Origin: Burkholderia sp. WAC0059
GTDB taxonomy: Bacteria; Pseudomonadota; Gammaproteobacteria; Burkholderiales; Burkholderiaceae
Assembly (NCBI RefSeq): GCF_002870125.1
Contig: NZ_PNEO01000011.1
Location: 1 to 64,000 of the forward strand
Direction of reading: 5' to 3'
DNA length: 64,000 nucleotides
Shown: piece after piece, positions 8,510 to 17,800 of the stretch
Position numbering within the stretch: position 1 is the first letter of the stretch
Layout of the letters: every line of letters starts with the position of its first letter
The notes under the pieces: model-generated
The model's input: the letters and a program-made list of their open reading frames with translations, nothing else
What the model was told of the DNA's origin: nothing
The model's database searches: none
Program-made: the position numbers and the translations under genes

Positions 8510-9106
8510 GTGACACACCGCTGCAACTGGGCGACGACCGACGCACTCGCCCACTATCACGACACCGAGTGGGGCCGGCCGTCGCGCGACGACCGGCATC
8601 TATTCGAAATGCTCGTGCTGGAAGGCGCGCAGGCCGGACTGTCGTGGTCCACGATCCTGAACAGACGCGAGGCCTACCGCCGGGCTTTCGCCCAATTCGA
8701 CGTCGACGCGGTGGCGTGCTTCGCGCCGGAGCGCATCGACGCGCTCGTGCAGGACGCCGGCATCATCCGCAATCGCGGCAAGATCGCGTCGGCCGTCGCG
8801 AACGCGCGCGCCGTGCAGCGCATCCGCGCCGAACACGGTTCGCTTGCCGCGTTCGTCTGGTCGTTCGTCGGCGACACGCCCATCCAGAACGACTGGGCCT
8901 CGTATCGCGACGCGCCGGCTTCCACCGAAATCTCGGACGCGCTTGGCAAGGCATTGAAAAAGCACGGCTGCAAGTTCGTCGGCTCCACCATTTGCTATGC
9001 ATTCATGCAGGCGATCGGCATGGTCAACGACCACGAGCGCGACTGCCCCTGCCGCATACAGTGCGCCGCGGCAGGCGAGCGGCACGACGCGCGCAGCGAA
9101 CCCTGA
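8510..9106 (+). CDS. tag: DNA-3-methyladenine glycosylase I
   Basis: Base-excision repair enzyme that removes 3-methyladenine; 198 residues. The N-terminal zinc ligands are Cys5 and His18 in THRCNWATTDALAHYHDTEWG. The C-terminal ligands are in VNDHERDCPC. The helix-hairpin core includes LEGAQAGLSWSTILNRR and the conserved Lys in RNRGKI. A GTG start at 8510 is chosen because AGGAG lies eight bases upstream and the protein then begins where E. coli Tag begins. It is convergent with rpsU, with the shared hairpin at 9111-9163 between them. Confidence 0.95.
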   Translation: MTHRCNWATTDALAHYHDTEWGRPSRDDRHLFEMLVLEGAQAGLSWSTILNRREAYRRAFAQFDVDAVACFAPERIDALVQDAGIIRNRGKIASAVANARAVQRIRAEHGSLAAFVWSFVGDTPIQNDWASYRDAPASTEISDALGKALKKHGCKFVGSTICYAFMQAIGMVNDHERDCPCRIQCAAAGERHDARSEP

Positions 9107-9110
9107 ACGC

Positions 9111-9163
9111 AAAAACGCCGACGGCGGTGCGGCCTCGCAAAAAGGCACGCACCGCCGTCGGCG
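9111..9163 (-). terminator. Rho-independent terminator of rpsU
   Basis: A 16-bp perfect stem (9116-9131 with 9148-9163) is followed, in the minus-strand direction, by TTTTTGC. It lies 17 bp after the rpsU stop codon. On the plus strand there is no T tract, so it is assigned mainly to rpsU. Confidence 0.9.
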
Positions 9164-9180
9164 GAGAGGCAAAGAAGCGC

Positions 9181-9393
9181 TTAGTGGAGCTTCTTCGGCA
9201 GCATCTGGCTGCGCAGGCGCTTGTGCAGACGCTTCACGGCTGCAGCCTTCTTGCGTTTGCGCACGGCGGTCGGCTTTTCATAAGCCTGACGCTCACGCAA
9301 CTCGGCGATCAGGCCGTTTTTTTCGATGGCGCGACGAAAGCGGCGGATCGCCACTTCGAACGGCTCGTTTTCTTTCAGAACAATCGTCGTCAT
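9181..9393 (-). CDS. rpsU: 30S ribosomal protein S21
   Basis: Ribosomal protein S21, 70 residues, bound near the anti-Shine-Dalgarno end of 16S rRNA. The sequence shows the family N-terminus ([18 protein letters not shown]), the conserved REGLI-like turn as [17 protein letters not shown], and a very basic helical tail rich in Lys and Arg. It stands alone rather than beside dnaG or a yqeY-like gene, as in many Burkholderiales that carry more than one rpsU copy. It has its own strong terminator and 300-400 bp of upstream non-coding DNA. Confidence 0.97.
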   Translation of the reverse strand: MTTIVLKENEPFEVAIRRFRRAIEKNGLIAELRERQAYEKPTAVRKRKKAAAVKRLHKRLRSQMLPKKLH

Positions 9394-9790
9394 GTAATTC
9401 CTGATTCAATCGCTTGATATACGGTTTAACGGCGTGAGCGTAAAGCCGCACACGCGCCGGCCCTCCGGTCGTTCCGGCCGGGCTAATCGACGCCGGCGGG
9501 ACGAGAGGCAAGGCGGCCACGGAGGCCGGAAAAGAGAGGGAAGCTCGCGCGGAACGCGGTGGGATGCGCCTAGCAACCCCTCGCCTGCCTCTGCCTTACC
9601 TACTTTAGGCCAGCAAGTCCCGCACAACACAGCCCGCTTCATCCTTTACCGCCCCGAACAGGTCAAAAGCAGACGGCAAAACCAGCGGAAATCTCAATTC
9701 AACTCGTGATTATATCAGGAAATGTGTCCGTCGGCCACCTTTTCCTGATTCTGCTCAGCACCTTGCGTTCCCGCCAGCGTGCGCCGCGGC
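9394..9790. other. rpsU upstream region
   Basis: A gap of 397 bp between rpsU and the aldo/keto reductase stop codon. It must contain the rpsU promoter. A TAAAGT element occurs on the minus strand near 9608-9602, but no convincing -35 box is seen. No other feature is recognised. Confidence 0.4.
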
Positions 9791-10732
9791 TCACGCGCTC
9801 GCGTCGTCGAGCGCCTGGACGTCGGCCGGACTCAGCTTCAGGTGCACGGCCGCCGCGAGGCTGTCCACCTGGGCGACCGAAGTGGCGCTTGCGATCGGCG
9901 CGGTGATGCCCGGGCGCGCGATCAGCCAGGCCAGCGCCACCGCCGCCTGCGTGGCGCCGTGCCCGGCGGCCACGCGGTCGAGCGCCGCGAGAATGCGCTC
10001 GCCACGATGATTCAGATACTTCTCGACGCGGCTGCCGCGTGCACTTTTGGCCAGATCGTCGCGCGAACGGTATTTGCCGGACAGGAAGCCGCTCGCAAGG
10101 CTGTAGTACGGAACGACGGCGAGGCGCTGCGCGTGCGCGACCGGCTCGATCTCGGCTTCGTAGCGCACGCGGTCGTACAGGTTGTATTCGGGCTGAAGGA
10201 TCTGATAGGACGGCAGCCCGTGTTGGCGCGACACCGCGAGCGCCTCCTCGATGCGCGCGCCGCCGTAGTTGGAGGCGCCGATCACGCGCACCTTGCCGGC
10301 CTCGATCAGCCGCTGATAGGCCCCGAGCGTCTCCTCTAGCGGCACGCTCTGGTCGTCTTCGTGCGAGAAGTAGACGTCGATGTAATCCGTTTGCAAGCGT
10401 CGCAGCGAATCCTCGACGGCCGCCTCGATGTTGCGCGCCGACAGCCCGCGCCGTCGCGGGTCCTTCGCGACCTTGGTCGCGATGACGAGCCGGTCGCGCT
10501 TGCCGCTGCGGGCAAGCCACTTGCCGATGATCGTTTCCGACTCGCCGCCCTGGTTGCCGTCCACCCAGGCCGAATAGACGTCGGCGGTATCGACGAAATC
10601 GAGCCCGGCGCCGACGAACGCGTCGAGGATCGAGAAAGACGTGGCCTCGTCGGCGGTCCAGCCGAATACGTTGCCGCCGAACATCAGCGGCGCCACCTGC
10701 AACGAAGAAGTACCGATGCTGCGTCGTTCCAT
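9791..10732 (-). CDS. Aldo/keto reductase
   Basis: NADPH-dependent (beta/alpha)8-barrel oxidoreductase of 313 residues that reduces aldehydes or ketones; the natural substrate is unknown. The catalytic tetrad is present: Asp48 and Tyr53 in DFVDTADVYSAW, Lys87 in LVIATK, and His124 in YFSHEDD. The NADP-binding end is PIASATSVAQVDSL. It resembles the YajO/Tas-like class that includes proteins of 310-350 residues. It is monocistronic, divergent from fliC, and shares with it the upstream gap that carries the fliC promoter. Confidence 0.9.
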   Translation of the reverse strand: MERRSIGTSSLQVAPLMFGGNVFGWTADEATSFSILDAFVGAGLDFVDTADVYSAWVDGNQGGESETIIGKWLARSGKRDRLVIATKVAKDPRRRGLSARNIEAAVEDSLRRLQTDYIDVYFSHEDDQSVPLEETLGAYQRLIEAGKVRVIGASNYGGARIEEALAVSRQHGLPSYQILQPEYNLYDRVRYEAEIEPVAHAQRLAVVPYYSLASGFLSGKYRSRDDLAKSARGSRVEKYLNHRGERILAALDRVAAGHGATQAAVALAWLIARPGITAPIASATSVAQVDSLAAAVHLKLSPADVQALDDASA

Positions 10733-10947
10733 GGCCGTGCTCCACGATTAATTGGGCGCAAAGGGAGAACAAGCATACGCCGTATCCGCAAAGGCGGCCG
10801 GACCCGGCCAAACCTTTCAAAAACCATTCATCCGGCAATCCCCGCCGGCCTCACCCGTTCGCTTTCTTCATCTACCCATCGGGCATCGGCGGGCTCGTCC
10901 GGGCGGCCAATCATCCGAATCACCACATTGATTTACAGAAAGTCCAC

Positions 10948-10974
10948 TCAAGTTTTTTTTGCCTGCGCCGTCAT
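10948..10974 (+). promoter_or_regulatory. Sigma-28 (FliA) type promoter of fliC
   Basis: TCAAGTTT at 10948-10955 and GCCGTCAT at 10967-10974 are separated by exactly 11 bases. Against TAAAGTTT-N11-GCCGATAA, seven of eight and five of eight bases match. The -10 element ends 86 bp before the fliC start codon, leaving a long 5' leader. Confidence 0.75.
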
Positions 10975-11060
10975 CCTCACTGAGGCGGCCAGCAATGAGA
11001 GTGCTTCCGCCCATTCCAGCATGGCCATGTATCAAGACTAACGCCTCTACGGAGAATCTC

Positions 11061-12554
11061 ATGCTAACCATCAGCAGTAACATTTCGTCGCTGATCGCCC
11101 AGGAGAACCTGAACGGTTCGAGCAGTGCCCTGCAGAGCGCGATTACGCAACTCTCGTCGGGCAAGCGCATCAACAGCGCCGCTGACGATCCTGCCGGCCT
11201 CGCCATCGCGACGACCCTGCAAACGTCCGTCAACGGCCTGGACCAGGGCGTGTCGAACGCGAACGATGCCGTGTCGATGGTGGAGACGGCCAGCACGGCC
11301 CTCTCGCAAATCACCAACGCGCTGCAGACGATCCGCTCGCTCGCCGACGAAGCCGCCGGCGGTACGCTGTCGTCGAGCAACCAGGCTGCCCTGCAGCAGG
11401 AAGTGTCGCAGCAGATCAGCGAAGTGAACCGGATCGCCTCGCAAACCACGTACAACGGCATCAACCTGCTGAACGGCACGGCCGGTCAGATCAACGTTCA
11501 GGTCGGTGCGGACGTCGGTCAGACCGTCAGCGTCAACCTGAGCCAAGGCCTGTCGGCCGCCAGCCTCGGCGGCGGCTACGTGCAAGCCGGCAACACGCTC
11601 GGCACGCTCACGGGTCTCGACCTGAACAGCAACGGCACGGTCAACACGTCGGGCGGCTCGGGCGCGATCACGGAAGTCAACGTCCTGTCGAACGGTTCGG
11701 GCGGCTTCATCTTCACCGACCAGAACAACCAGGTGCTGTCGTCGACGGCCACCAATGCGCTCTTCTCGACCACGACGACCAACGGCGTCGAGCAGCTCCA
11801 GGTCGTAAGCGGTTCGGGCCTCACGCAGTCGGACGAACTGACTGGCATTTCGGCCGCCATCAGCGCGTCGACGGCGTCGACGCAAAGCGGCACGGTGCTC
11901 GGCGAGATCTCCGGCATCAACATCGACCCGACCACGGGCCTCGACGAAACAACGCCCGACACCGCCAACGTCATCACGTCGGTCACGGTCGAATCGAACG
12001 GCAACGGCGGCCTGCTGTTCTTCGATCAAAACGGCAACCAGCTTGCGCAAAGCGCCGTCAGCGGTCTGTTCAGCACCTCGGGCAACGGGAATGCCACGAC
12101 GCTCGGGTTCGCCAACACGCCGACGAGCACCTTCGACGGCGGCTCGGCCGGCGACGCGACCCCGACTACGCCGACCACCGCGGCCAACGCTGCCGGCGTG
12201 GTGTCGACCCTCGGCCAGATCAACCTCAACAACACGCCGACCTCGGTTGCGGACGTCAATGTCAGCACCACGGCCGGTGCGAACCTGGCCATGGAAATCG
12301 TCGACAACGCGCTCGCGTCGATCGACAACATGCAGGCTTCGCTCGGCGCCGTGCAAAACCGCTTCACGAGCATCGCGACGGCTCAGCAGGACGAGTCGAC
12401 CGACCTCTCGAGCGCCCAGTCGCAAATTCAGGATACCGACTTCGCGTCCGAAACGGCCAACCTGAGCATGGCGCAGGTGCTGCAACAGGCCGGTATCTCG
12501 GTGCTGGCGCAGGCGAACGCGCAACCGCAGCAAATCCTGAAGCTGCTCCAGTAA
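11061..12554 (+). CDS. fliC: Flagellin FliC
   Basis: Flagellar filament subunit of 497 residues, exported by the flagellar type III apparatus. The conserved D0/D1 N-terminus is MLTISSNISSLIAQENLN, and the D1 helix contains LQTIRSLADEAAGG with Arg92 of the TLR5-contact/protofilament face. The C-terminal D1/D0 block is QNRFTSIATAQQDESTDLSS ... ANLSMAQVLQQAGISVLAQAN. The middle (about 175-420) is variable, rich in Ser, Thr, Asn and Gly, and contains two diverged copies of a roughly 90-residue unit. Such surface-exposed Ser/Thr are likely O-glycosylation sites given the neighbouring transferase. The start has a CGGAGAA ribosome-binding site. Confidence 0.97.
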   Translation: MLTISSNISSLIAQENLNGSSSALQSAITQLSSGKRINSAADDPAGLAIATTLQTSVNGLDQGVSNANDAVSMVETASTALSQITNALQTIRSLADEAAGGTLSSSNQAALQQEVSQQISEVNRIASQTTYNGINLLNGTAGQINVQVGADVGQTVSVNLSQGLSAASLGGGYVQAGNTLGTLTGLDLNSNGTVNTSGGSGAITEVNVLSNGSGGFIFTDQNNQVLSSTATNALFSTTTTNGVEQLQVVSGSGLTQSDELTGISAAISASTASTQSGTVLGEISGINIDPTTGLDETTPDTANVITSVTVESNGNGGLLFFDQNGNQLAQSAVSGLFSTSGNGNATTLGFANTPTSTFDGGSAGDATPTTPTTAANAAGVVSTLGQINLNNTPTSVADVNVSTTAGANLAMEIVDNALASIDNMQASLGAVQNRFTSIATAQQDESTDLSSAQSQIQDTDFASETANLSMAQVLQQAGISVLAQANAQPQQILKLLQ

Positions 12555-12615
12555 TAAGTAATGGCGCAGCAGTGTCATCATTCAGGCGCTAAACTTGCGC
12601 ACGTAGCGTAAGTCC

Positions 12616-12660
12616 CGGACGAGCAGTCGGTTTTTCACCCGCTGCTCGTCCGCTTTTGTT
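12616..12660 (+). terminator. Rho-independent terminator of fliC
   Basis: The stem CGGACGAGCAG (12616-12626) pairs with CTGCTCGTCCG (12642-12652) and is followed by CTTTTGTT. It separates the highly expressed fliC from fliD. Confidence 0.9.
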
Positions 12661-12797
12661 ATCGAGCGGACTGGCTTTTCAGTCCTCGACCCAATTCAAG
12701 GCAGTTCGATCCGGCGCGCACGCCATACCGAGATGTCGCGCTGCCGCGCGGCCCCGCTGCAAGATGCTCGGGCCCGGATACCCAGAAGGAGCATGTC

Positions 12798-14369
12798 GTG
12801 TCGACTATTTCGGGCTCTACTTCCAGCACGACGCCCGCGGAAGCTGCCGCGGCCGCGTCGGCCGCCGCCCAGGCGGCCCTCCAGGAGGCGTCGCAGTCGC
12901 TGATCAGCGGCGTCACCGGCGATACGTCGATGGACGTCTCGACCATCGTGACGGCGCTCGTCGACTCGAAGGTGGCCGGCCAGCAGGCCGCGCTCGAGAC
13001 CGAAGTCTCCAACGACGACACGCAGATCTCCGCCATCGGGCAACTTTCGGCCGCCCTGTCGCAGCTCCAGGTCGGCCTCTCGCCGCTGTTCAACGGCGAC
13101 ATCGCCAGTACGTTCAACGCGACCGTGAGCGGTTCGGGCCTGTCCGCCACGGCCAGCACGGGCGCGGCGTCGGGCGCCTACACGGTCGACGTTTCGCAGA
13201 TCGCGCAGGCGCAGAGCCTGACCTCGGGCGCCTTCTCGTCGTCGGACGCCGCCGACATGGGCACCGGCACGCTGACGATCTCGGTCGGCGGCCAGTCGAT
13301 GTCGCTCGACATCACGTCCAGCAACGACACGCTCTCCGACATCGCCTCGGCCATCCGTTCGTCGAGCGACAATCCGGGCATCACCGCGTCGGTCATCACC
13401 GGTTCGAACGGCACCGAGTACCTCTCGCTCGACTCCAGCGAGACGGGCGCGAGCAACGTCATCAACGTGTCGGTGAGCAACACCACGAGCAGCAGTTCGC
13501 CCCTCGTCAACCTCGGCGTGACGTCGACGGCGGGCGCCACGAGCAGTTCCGGCTCGAGCAGCACCGCCTCTTCGATCACCTCGACGAGCGGCGCCTGGAC
13601 CCAAAACACGGCCGCCCAGGATGCCATGCTCACGATCAACGGCATCGCGGCCAGCAGTTCGAGCAACACGGTCTCGGGCGTGCTGAGCGGCGTCACGCTG
13701 ACCCTCGGCCAGTCGACGAGTACCACGACGCCGTACACGCTGTCCGTCGCGCCGAACACGAGCACGATGGAAAGCGACATCGAAACCTTCGTGTCCGACT
13801 ACAACACCGTCATCAGCACGGTCGCCAGCCTGACCTCGTTCAATTCGAGCGGCGCGGCCGGTTCGCAGGGCGGCCCGCTGCTCGGCAGCACGATGGTCAA
13901 CCAGATCCAGGCTACCTTCGGCGTCATCGTCGGCTCGTCGGTCACGAGCGGCGGCATCACCGCCACGCTCGCGCAGCTCGGCATTTCGCTGAACCCGACG
14001 AGCGGCACGCTGACGATTTCGGACCCGACTACGCTCGACAACGCCGTGACGAGCGACCCGGCGCAGGTCGAGGCGCTGTTCAACTCGACCAACGGCATCG
14101 GCCAGCAGTTGAACGCGCAGATCACGTCGTTCACGCAGTCGGGCGGCATCATCGACGATACCGAAAGCACGATCAGCACCAACCTGCAGAGCGTCACCTC
14201 GCAGACCACCTCGCTGCAGACGTACATCCAGCAACTGACGTCGCAGTACACGGACGAGTTCACCTCGCTGAACGACCTGATGACCACGACGAACAACGAG
14301 TCGCAATACCTGACCGCACTGTTCGGCGGCGCCAACAGCAGCGGGACGCTGAACAGCTCGTCCTCGTAA
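12798..14369 (+). CDS. fliD: Flagellar filament cap protein FliD
   Basis: Hook-associated protein 2 that caps the filament and folds incoming flagellin; 523 residues. Residues 1-110 form the N-terminal coiled-coil part, including DTSMDVSTIVTALVDSKVAG, typical of FliD_N. The middle is Ser/Thr-rich and variable. The C-terminal part (about 330-510) has FVSDYNTVISTVASLTSFN and a long coiled coil ending DEFTSLNDLMTTTNNESQYL. A GTG start at 12798 is used because AGAAGGA lies seven bases before it; an ATG five bases earlier is out of frame. It is followed by fliT after 39 bp. Confidence 0.95.
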   Translation: MSTISGSTSSTTPAEAAAAASAAAQAALQEASQSLISGVTGDTSMDVSTIVTALVDSKVAGQQAALETEVSNDDTQISAIGQLSAALSQLQVGLSPLFNGDIASTFNATVSGSGLSATASTGAASGAYTVDVSQIAQAQSLTSGAFSSSDAADMGTGTLTISVGGQSMSLDITSSNDTLSDIASAIRSSSDNPGITASVITGSNGTEYLSLDSSETGASNVINVSVSNTTSSSSPLVNLGVTSTAGATSSSGSSSTASSITSTSGAWTQNTAAQDAMLTINGIAASSSSNTVSGVLSGVTLTLGQSTSTTTPYTLSVAPNTSTMESDIETFVSDYNTVISTVASLTSFNSSGAAGSQGGPLLGSTMVNQIQATFGVIVGSSVTSGGITATLAQLGISLNPTSGTLTISDPTTLDNAVTSDPAQVEALFNSTNGIGQQLNAQITSFTQSGGIIDDTESTISTNLQSVTSQTTSLQTYIQQLTSQYTDEFTSLNDLMTTTNNESQYLTALFGGANSSGTLNSSSS

Positions 14370-14408
14370 TCGCCAGGTCGAATCCGGACGAAACAGGGAA
14401 GCGGCGCA

Positions 14409-14735
14409 ATGAGCGATACGCAATCCAGCGCAGCGCAGGCAAAGCTCGTCGAGCAGGTGCTGGAGCTGACGCTTGCCATGGAACACGCCACGCACATGCA
14501 GGACTGGCGCGGCGCGGCGCGCCTCGCGCGCAAGCGCTCGCCGCTGCTGATGTCGCTGAGCCGGAACCAGACGCCCGCGTCGCTCGAGCACATCGAGCGC
14601 ATCCGCACCGTCACCGGCACCATCGCGAAGGAAGCCGAAGTCGCCATGGCCGGGCTGTCGGCGGAGTTCCAGGCGGCGAAAGCGCGCTCCTCGGCGGCGC
14701 TCAAATATCTGCGCGGCGCAACGGGACGCTTCTGA
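14409..14735 (+). CDS. fliT: Flagellar export chaperone FliT-like protein
   Basis: Small helical protein of 108 residues directly after fliD, in the position of the FliD chaperone and FlhDC anti-activator FliT. It is predicted to be all alpha-helical, with long amphipathic helices (KLVEQVLELTLAMEHATHMQ; EFQAAKARSSAALKYLRGA). The sequence is poorly conserved in this family, so the assignment rests mainly on gene order, size and composition. If it binds FlhD/FlhC as in Salmonella, the lack of a nearby flhC matters for its role. Confidence 0.75.
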   Translation: MSDTQSSAAQAKLVEQVLELTLAMEHATHMQDWRGAARLARKRSPLLMSLSRNQTPASLEHIERIRTVTGTIAKEAEVAMAGLSAEFQAAKARSSAALKYLRGATGRF

Positions 14736-14863
14736 CCGGGGCGCCCCGCTTCCTGACGAATTGACGAATTACCTGTCAATTCCGCCTTTGCTTGCCCGAT
14801 CGGGTGTCCTGACGGCGGCCTAGACTGGCGCGAAGCCCCTTCGCGCCCCGCCAGGACATCCTC

Positions 14864-17800
14864 ATGTCGCACACCGCAGCACCGGCCCCCTCGCCTACGC
14901 CAGCCGCCCCACTATCCGGGGAGCAGCAGGCCGCGCTGGCGCGCGAGTTCGCCGCGACGCTGGACGTCCTGAGCGCGCGCGGTCGGCACGACGACGCCGA
15001 AGCCCTCGCGCGCCAGATGGTGCAACTGCTGCCCGACGAGGCCATCGGCTGGAAAACGCTGGCGCAAGGCCATCTTCGCCGCGGCGATCTGGCCGGCGCG
15101 CTGACCCCGTTGAGCCGCGCGGCGGCCCTGCAGCCCGGCGACGCCGAGCTGCAACGGCACCGCGCGGCCGCCGTCGCGATGCGCGACGCGCTGGCGCTCG
15201 ACGCGGCCGGCCGTTACGCCGATGCGGGCCGCCAATACCAGATCGTGCTCGCGCAGTACCCCCAGCACCCCGAGGCCAACCACCGTTTCGGCGTCGTCGC
15301 GATCCGCCTCGGCCAGCCGAGAGCCGCGCTGCCGCATCTCGAAACGGCCATCGGGGTCAACCCGCACAACGGCCAATTCTGGGTCAACTACATCGACGCG
15401 CTGCTGCAATCCGGCCAGTTGAAGGCCGCCTGGATCGCGCTCGAGATGGGCCAGCAGCACGGCATGCAAGGGCCCGGCGTGAACGAGCTGATCGGCATCA
15501 TGAGCGCGATGTCGTCCGACGGCGTCTCGGTCCGACGCGCCCCTTCTCCGGCGGGCAACCCGCCGCTGCCCGCCGCCCCGCAGAACCACGGCGCCGGTCG
15601 AGCCGACAGCGCGCCGGCGGCGCCCGAAGGCACGCCGACGAAACAGGAAATCGGCACGCTGCTCGACCTGTGCAACAGCAAACAATACGAGACCGCCGAA
15701 AAGCGGGCCCGCGCGTTCGTGAAGCGCTTTCCGTCGAATCCGACCGGCTGGAAAGTCCTGAGCGTCGCCCAGTTCGAGCAGGGCCGCTACGACGAACTGC
15801 TCGCCCACGCCCAGCGCGCCCGCGAGCTGGCGCCGGGCGACATCCAGGTCCTGCAGATCAATGCGGTCGTGCTGGGTGCCCAGTTGCGCTACAAGGAGGC
15901 CGAGACGGCCTGCCGGCAACTGCTCGAAGTCAACCCGAACCATGCCGAAGGCGTCCGGCTGCTGGCGGTCATGCTGCTGTCGCTGGGCCGCTTCGACGAG
16001 GCCGAGCAGACGTTCCTGCGCGCCGGGGAACTCGCGCCCCGCGTGACCTCGGTGCCGGCCGGCCTCGGCTCGTTGTACCTGCAGTACGGGCGCCTGCAGG
16101 ACGCGGCCCACCAGTTTCGCCGCGCGCTCGAACTCGACCCGGCCAACGCCCTGAACTGGAGCAACCTCCTCTTCTGCCTCACGCACAGCGAGGACGTCAG
16201 CCCGGACGAGCTCGCCGCCGAGCATCGCCGCTTCGGCGCGCACTACGACGCCCTGCACGAGGCCGATCGCCTCCCGCACGCCAACGCGAAGGACGCCGGC
16301 CGGCCGCTGCGCATCGGCTTCGTTTCGGCCGACTTCCGCCGGCACGCCGTCGCGAACTTCCTCGAACCCGTGCTGCCTCACCTCGCCCGCCAGCCGGGAC
16401 TGCTGCTCTACGCCTATTCGAGCACGCCGAGCGCCGATTTCGTCACCGAGCGCATGCGCGTGCATTTCGCGGGCTGGCGGAACATTTTCAGGGTCGGCGA
16501 CCAGGAAGCGGTCCGCCAGATCCGCGCGGACGGCATCGACATCCTGATCGACCTGTCCGGCCACACCGCCGAAAACCGCCTGACGCTGCTCGCCTACAAG
16601 CCCGCGCCGATTCAGGCGAGCTGGATCGGCTATCCCGGCAGCACGGGCCTTGCAAGCGTCGACTACTTCCTCGCCGACCGCTTCTGGGTGCCCGACGAAA
16701 CGTACGCGCGCCAGTTCACGGAGAAGATCGTCCGGCTGCCGGCCGTGGCGCCGTTCCTGCCCGAGCAGATCGCGCCGCCCATCAATCGGCTGCCGGCGCT
16801 CGGCAAGGGCTACGTGACGTTCGGCAGCTTCAACCGGCTCGACAAGATCCGCCGCGACGTGGTTGCGCTATGGGCGCGGCTGATGCACGCCGTGCCGGGT
16901 TCGCGCATGCTGATCGGCGCCATGCCCCAGGACGGCAGCGGCGAGGCGAAGCTCGCCGGGTGGTTCGGCGCGGAAGGCATCGCCCGCGAACGGCTCGACT
17001 TCCGCCTGCGTTCGGCGACGCCCGTGTTCCTGCAGCAGCACCATCAGGTCGACTTCTGTCTCGACACGTTCCCGTTCGGCGGCCTGACGACGGCGCTCCA
17101 TTCGCTGTGGATGGGCGTGCCGACGCTGACGCTGCCGGGCAAAACAGTGCCGGGCCGCAGCGGCGCGACGGCGATGAGCCATGCTGGCCTCGCGCAGTTC
17201 GTGGCGACCGACGCCGACGACTTCGTGCGCCGCGGCGCGGCCCTCGCCGGCGATCTGCCCGCGCTCGACGCGCTGCGCAGCTCGATGCGCGAGCGCTGCC
17301 GGCATTCGCCCATGTTCAGGCCCGACGAGATCGCGCGCGGCGTCGGCGAGGCCCTGCGCGCCATGTGGCAGCGCTGGTGCGCGGGGCAGCCCGCCGAAGC
17401 GTTCGAGATCGCGGCGGCGCAGGCCGAGCCAACCCGGGATCTCGTCGCGAAAGACACCGCCCCGTCGGCCCGGCAGTGCCAGGAAGCGCTCAACCTCTAC
17501 AACACGGGACGCGTGACCGAAGCCGAGGAGACCGCGCGCCAGCTCGCGACGGATTTTCCGGACCACCCGATCGGCTGGAAAATCCTCGGCCTCTCGATGT
17601 ACCGTCTCGGCCGCTACAGCGACGAAACGCTCGCCCATCTGCTGCGCGCGCGCGACATGGTGCCGGACGACCTCGACCTGCTGCAGGTGCTCACCGCGCT
17701 GCTCGAAACGAAGCGCCGTCATGCCGAGGCCGAGGAAGCCGGCCGCCGGCTCGTCGAACTCGTGCCCGATCACGCCGAGGGGCAGCGCCTGCGCGGCATC

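Noticed and set aside
12793..12797. ATG at 12793 as the fliD start
   Set aside because: It is out of frame with FliD; the GTG at 12798 has the ribosome-binding site and correct frame.
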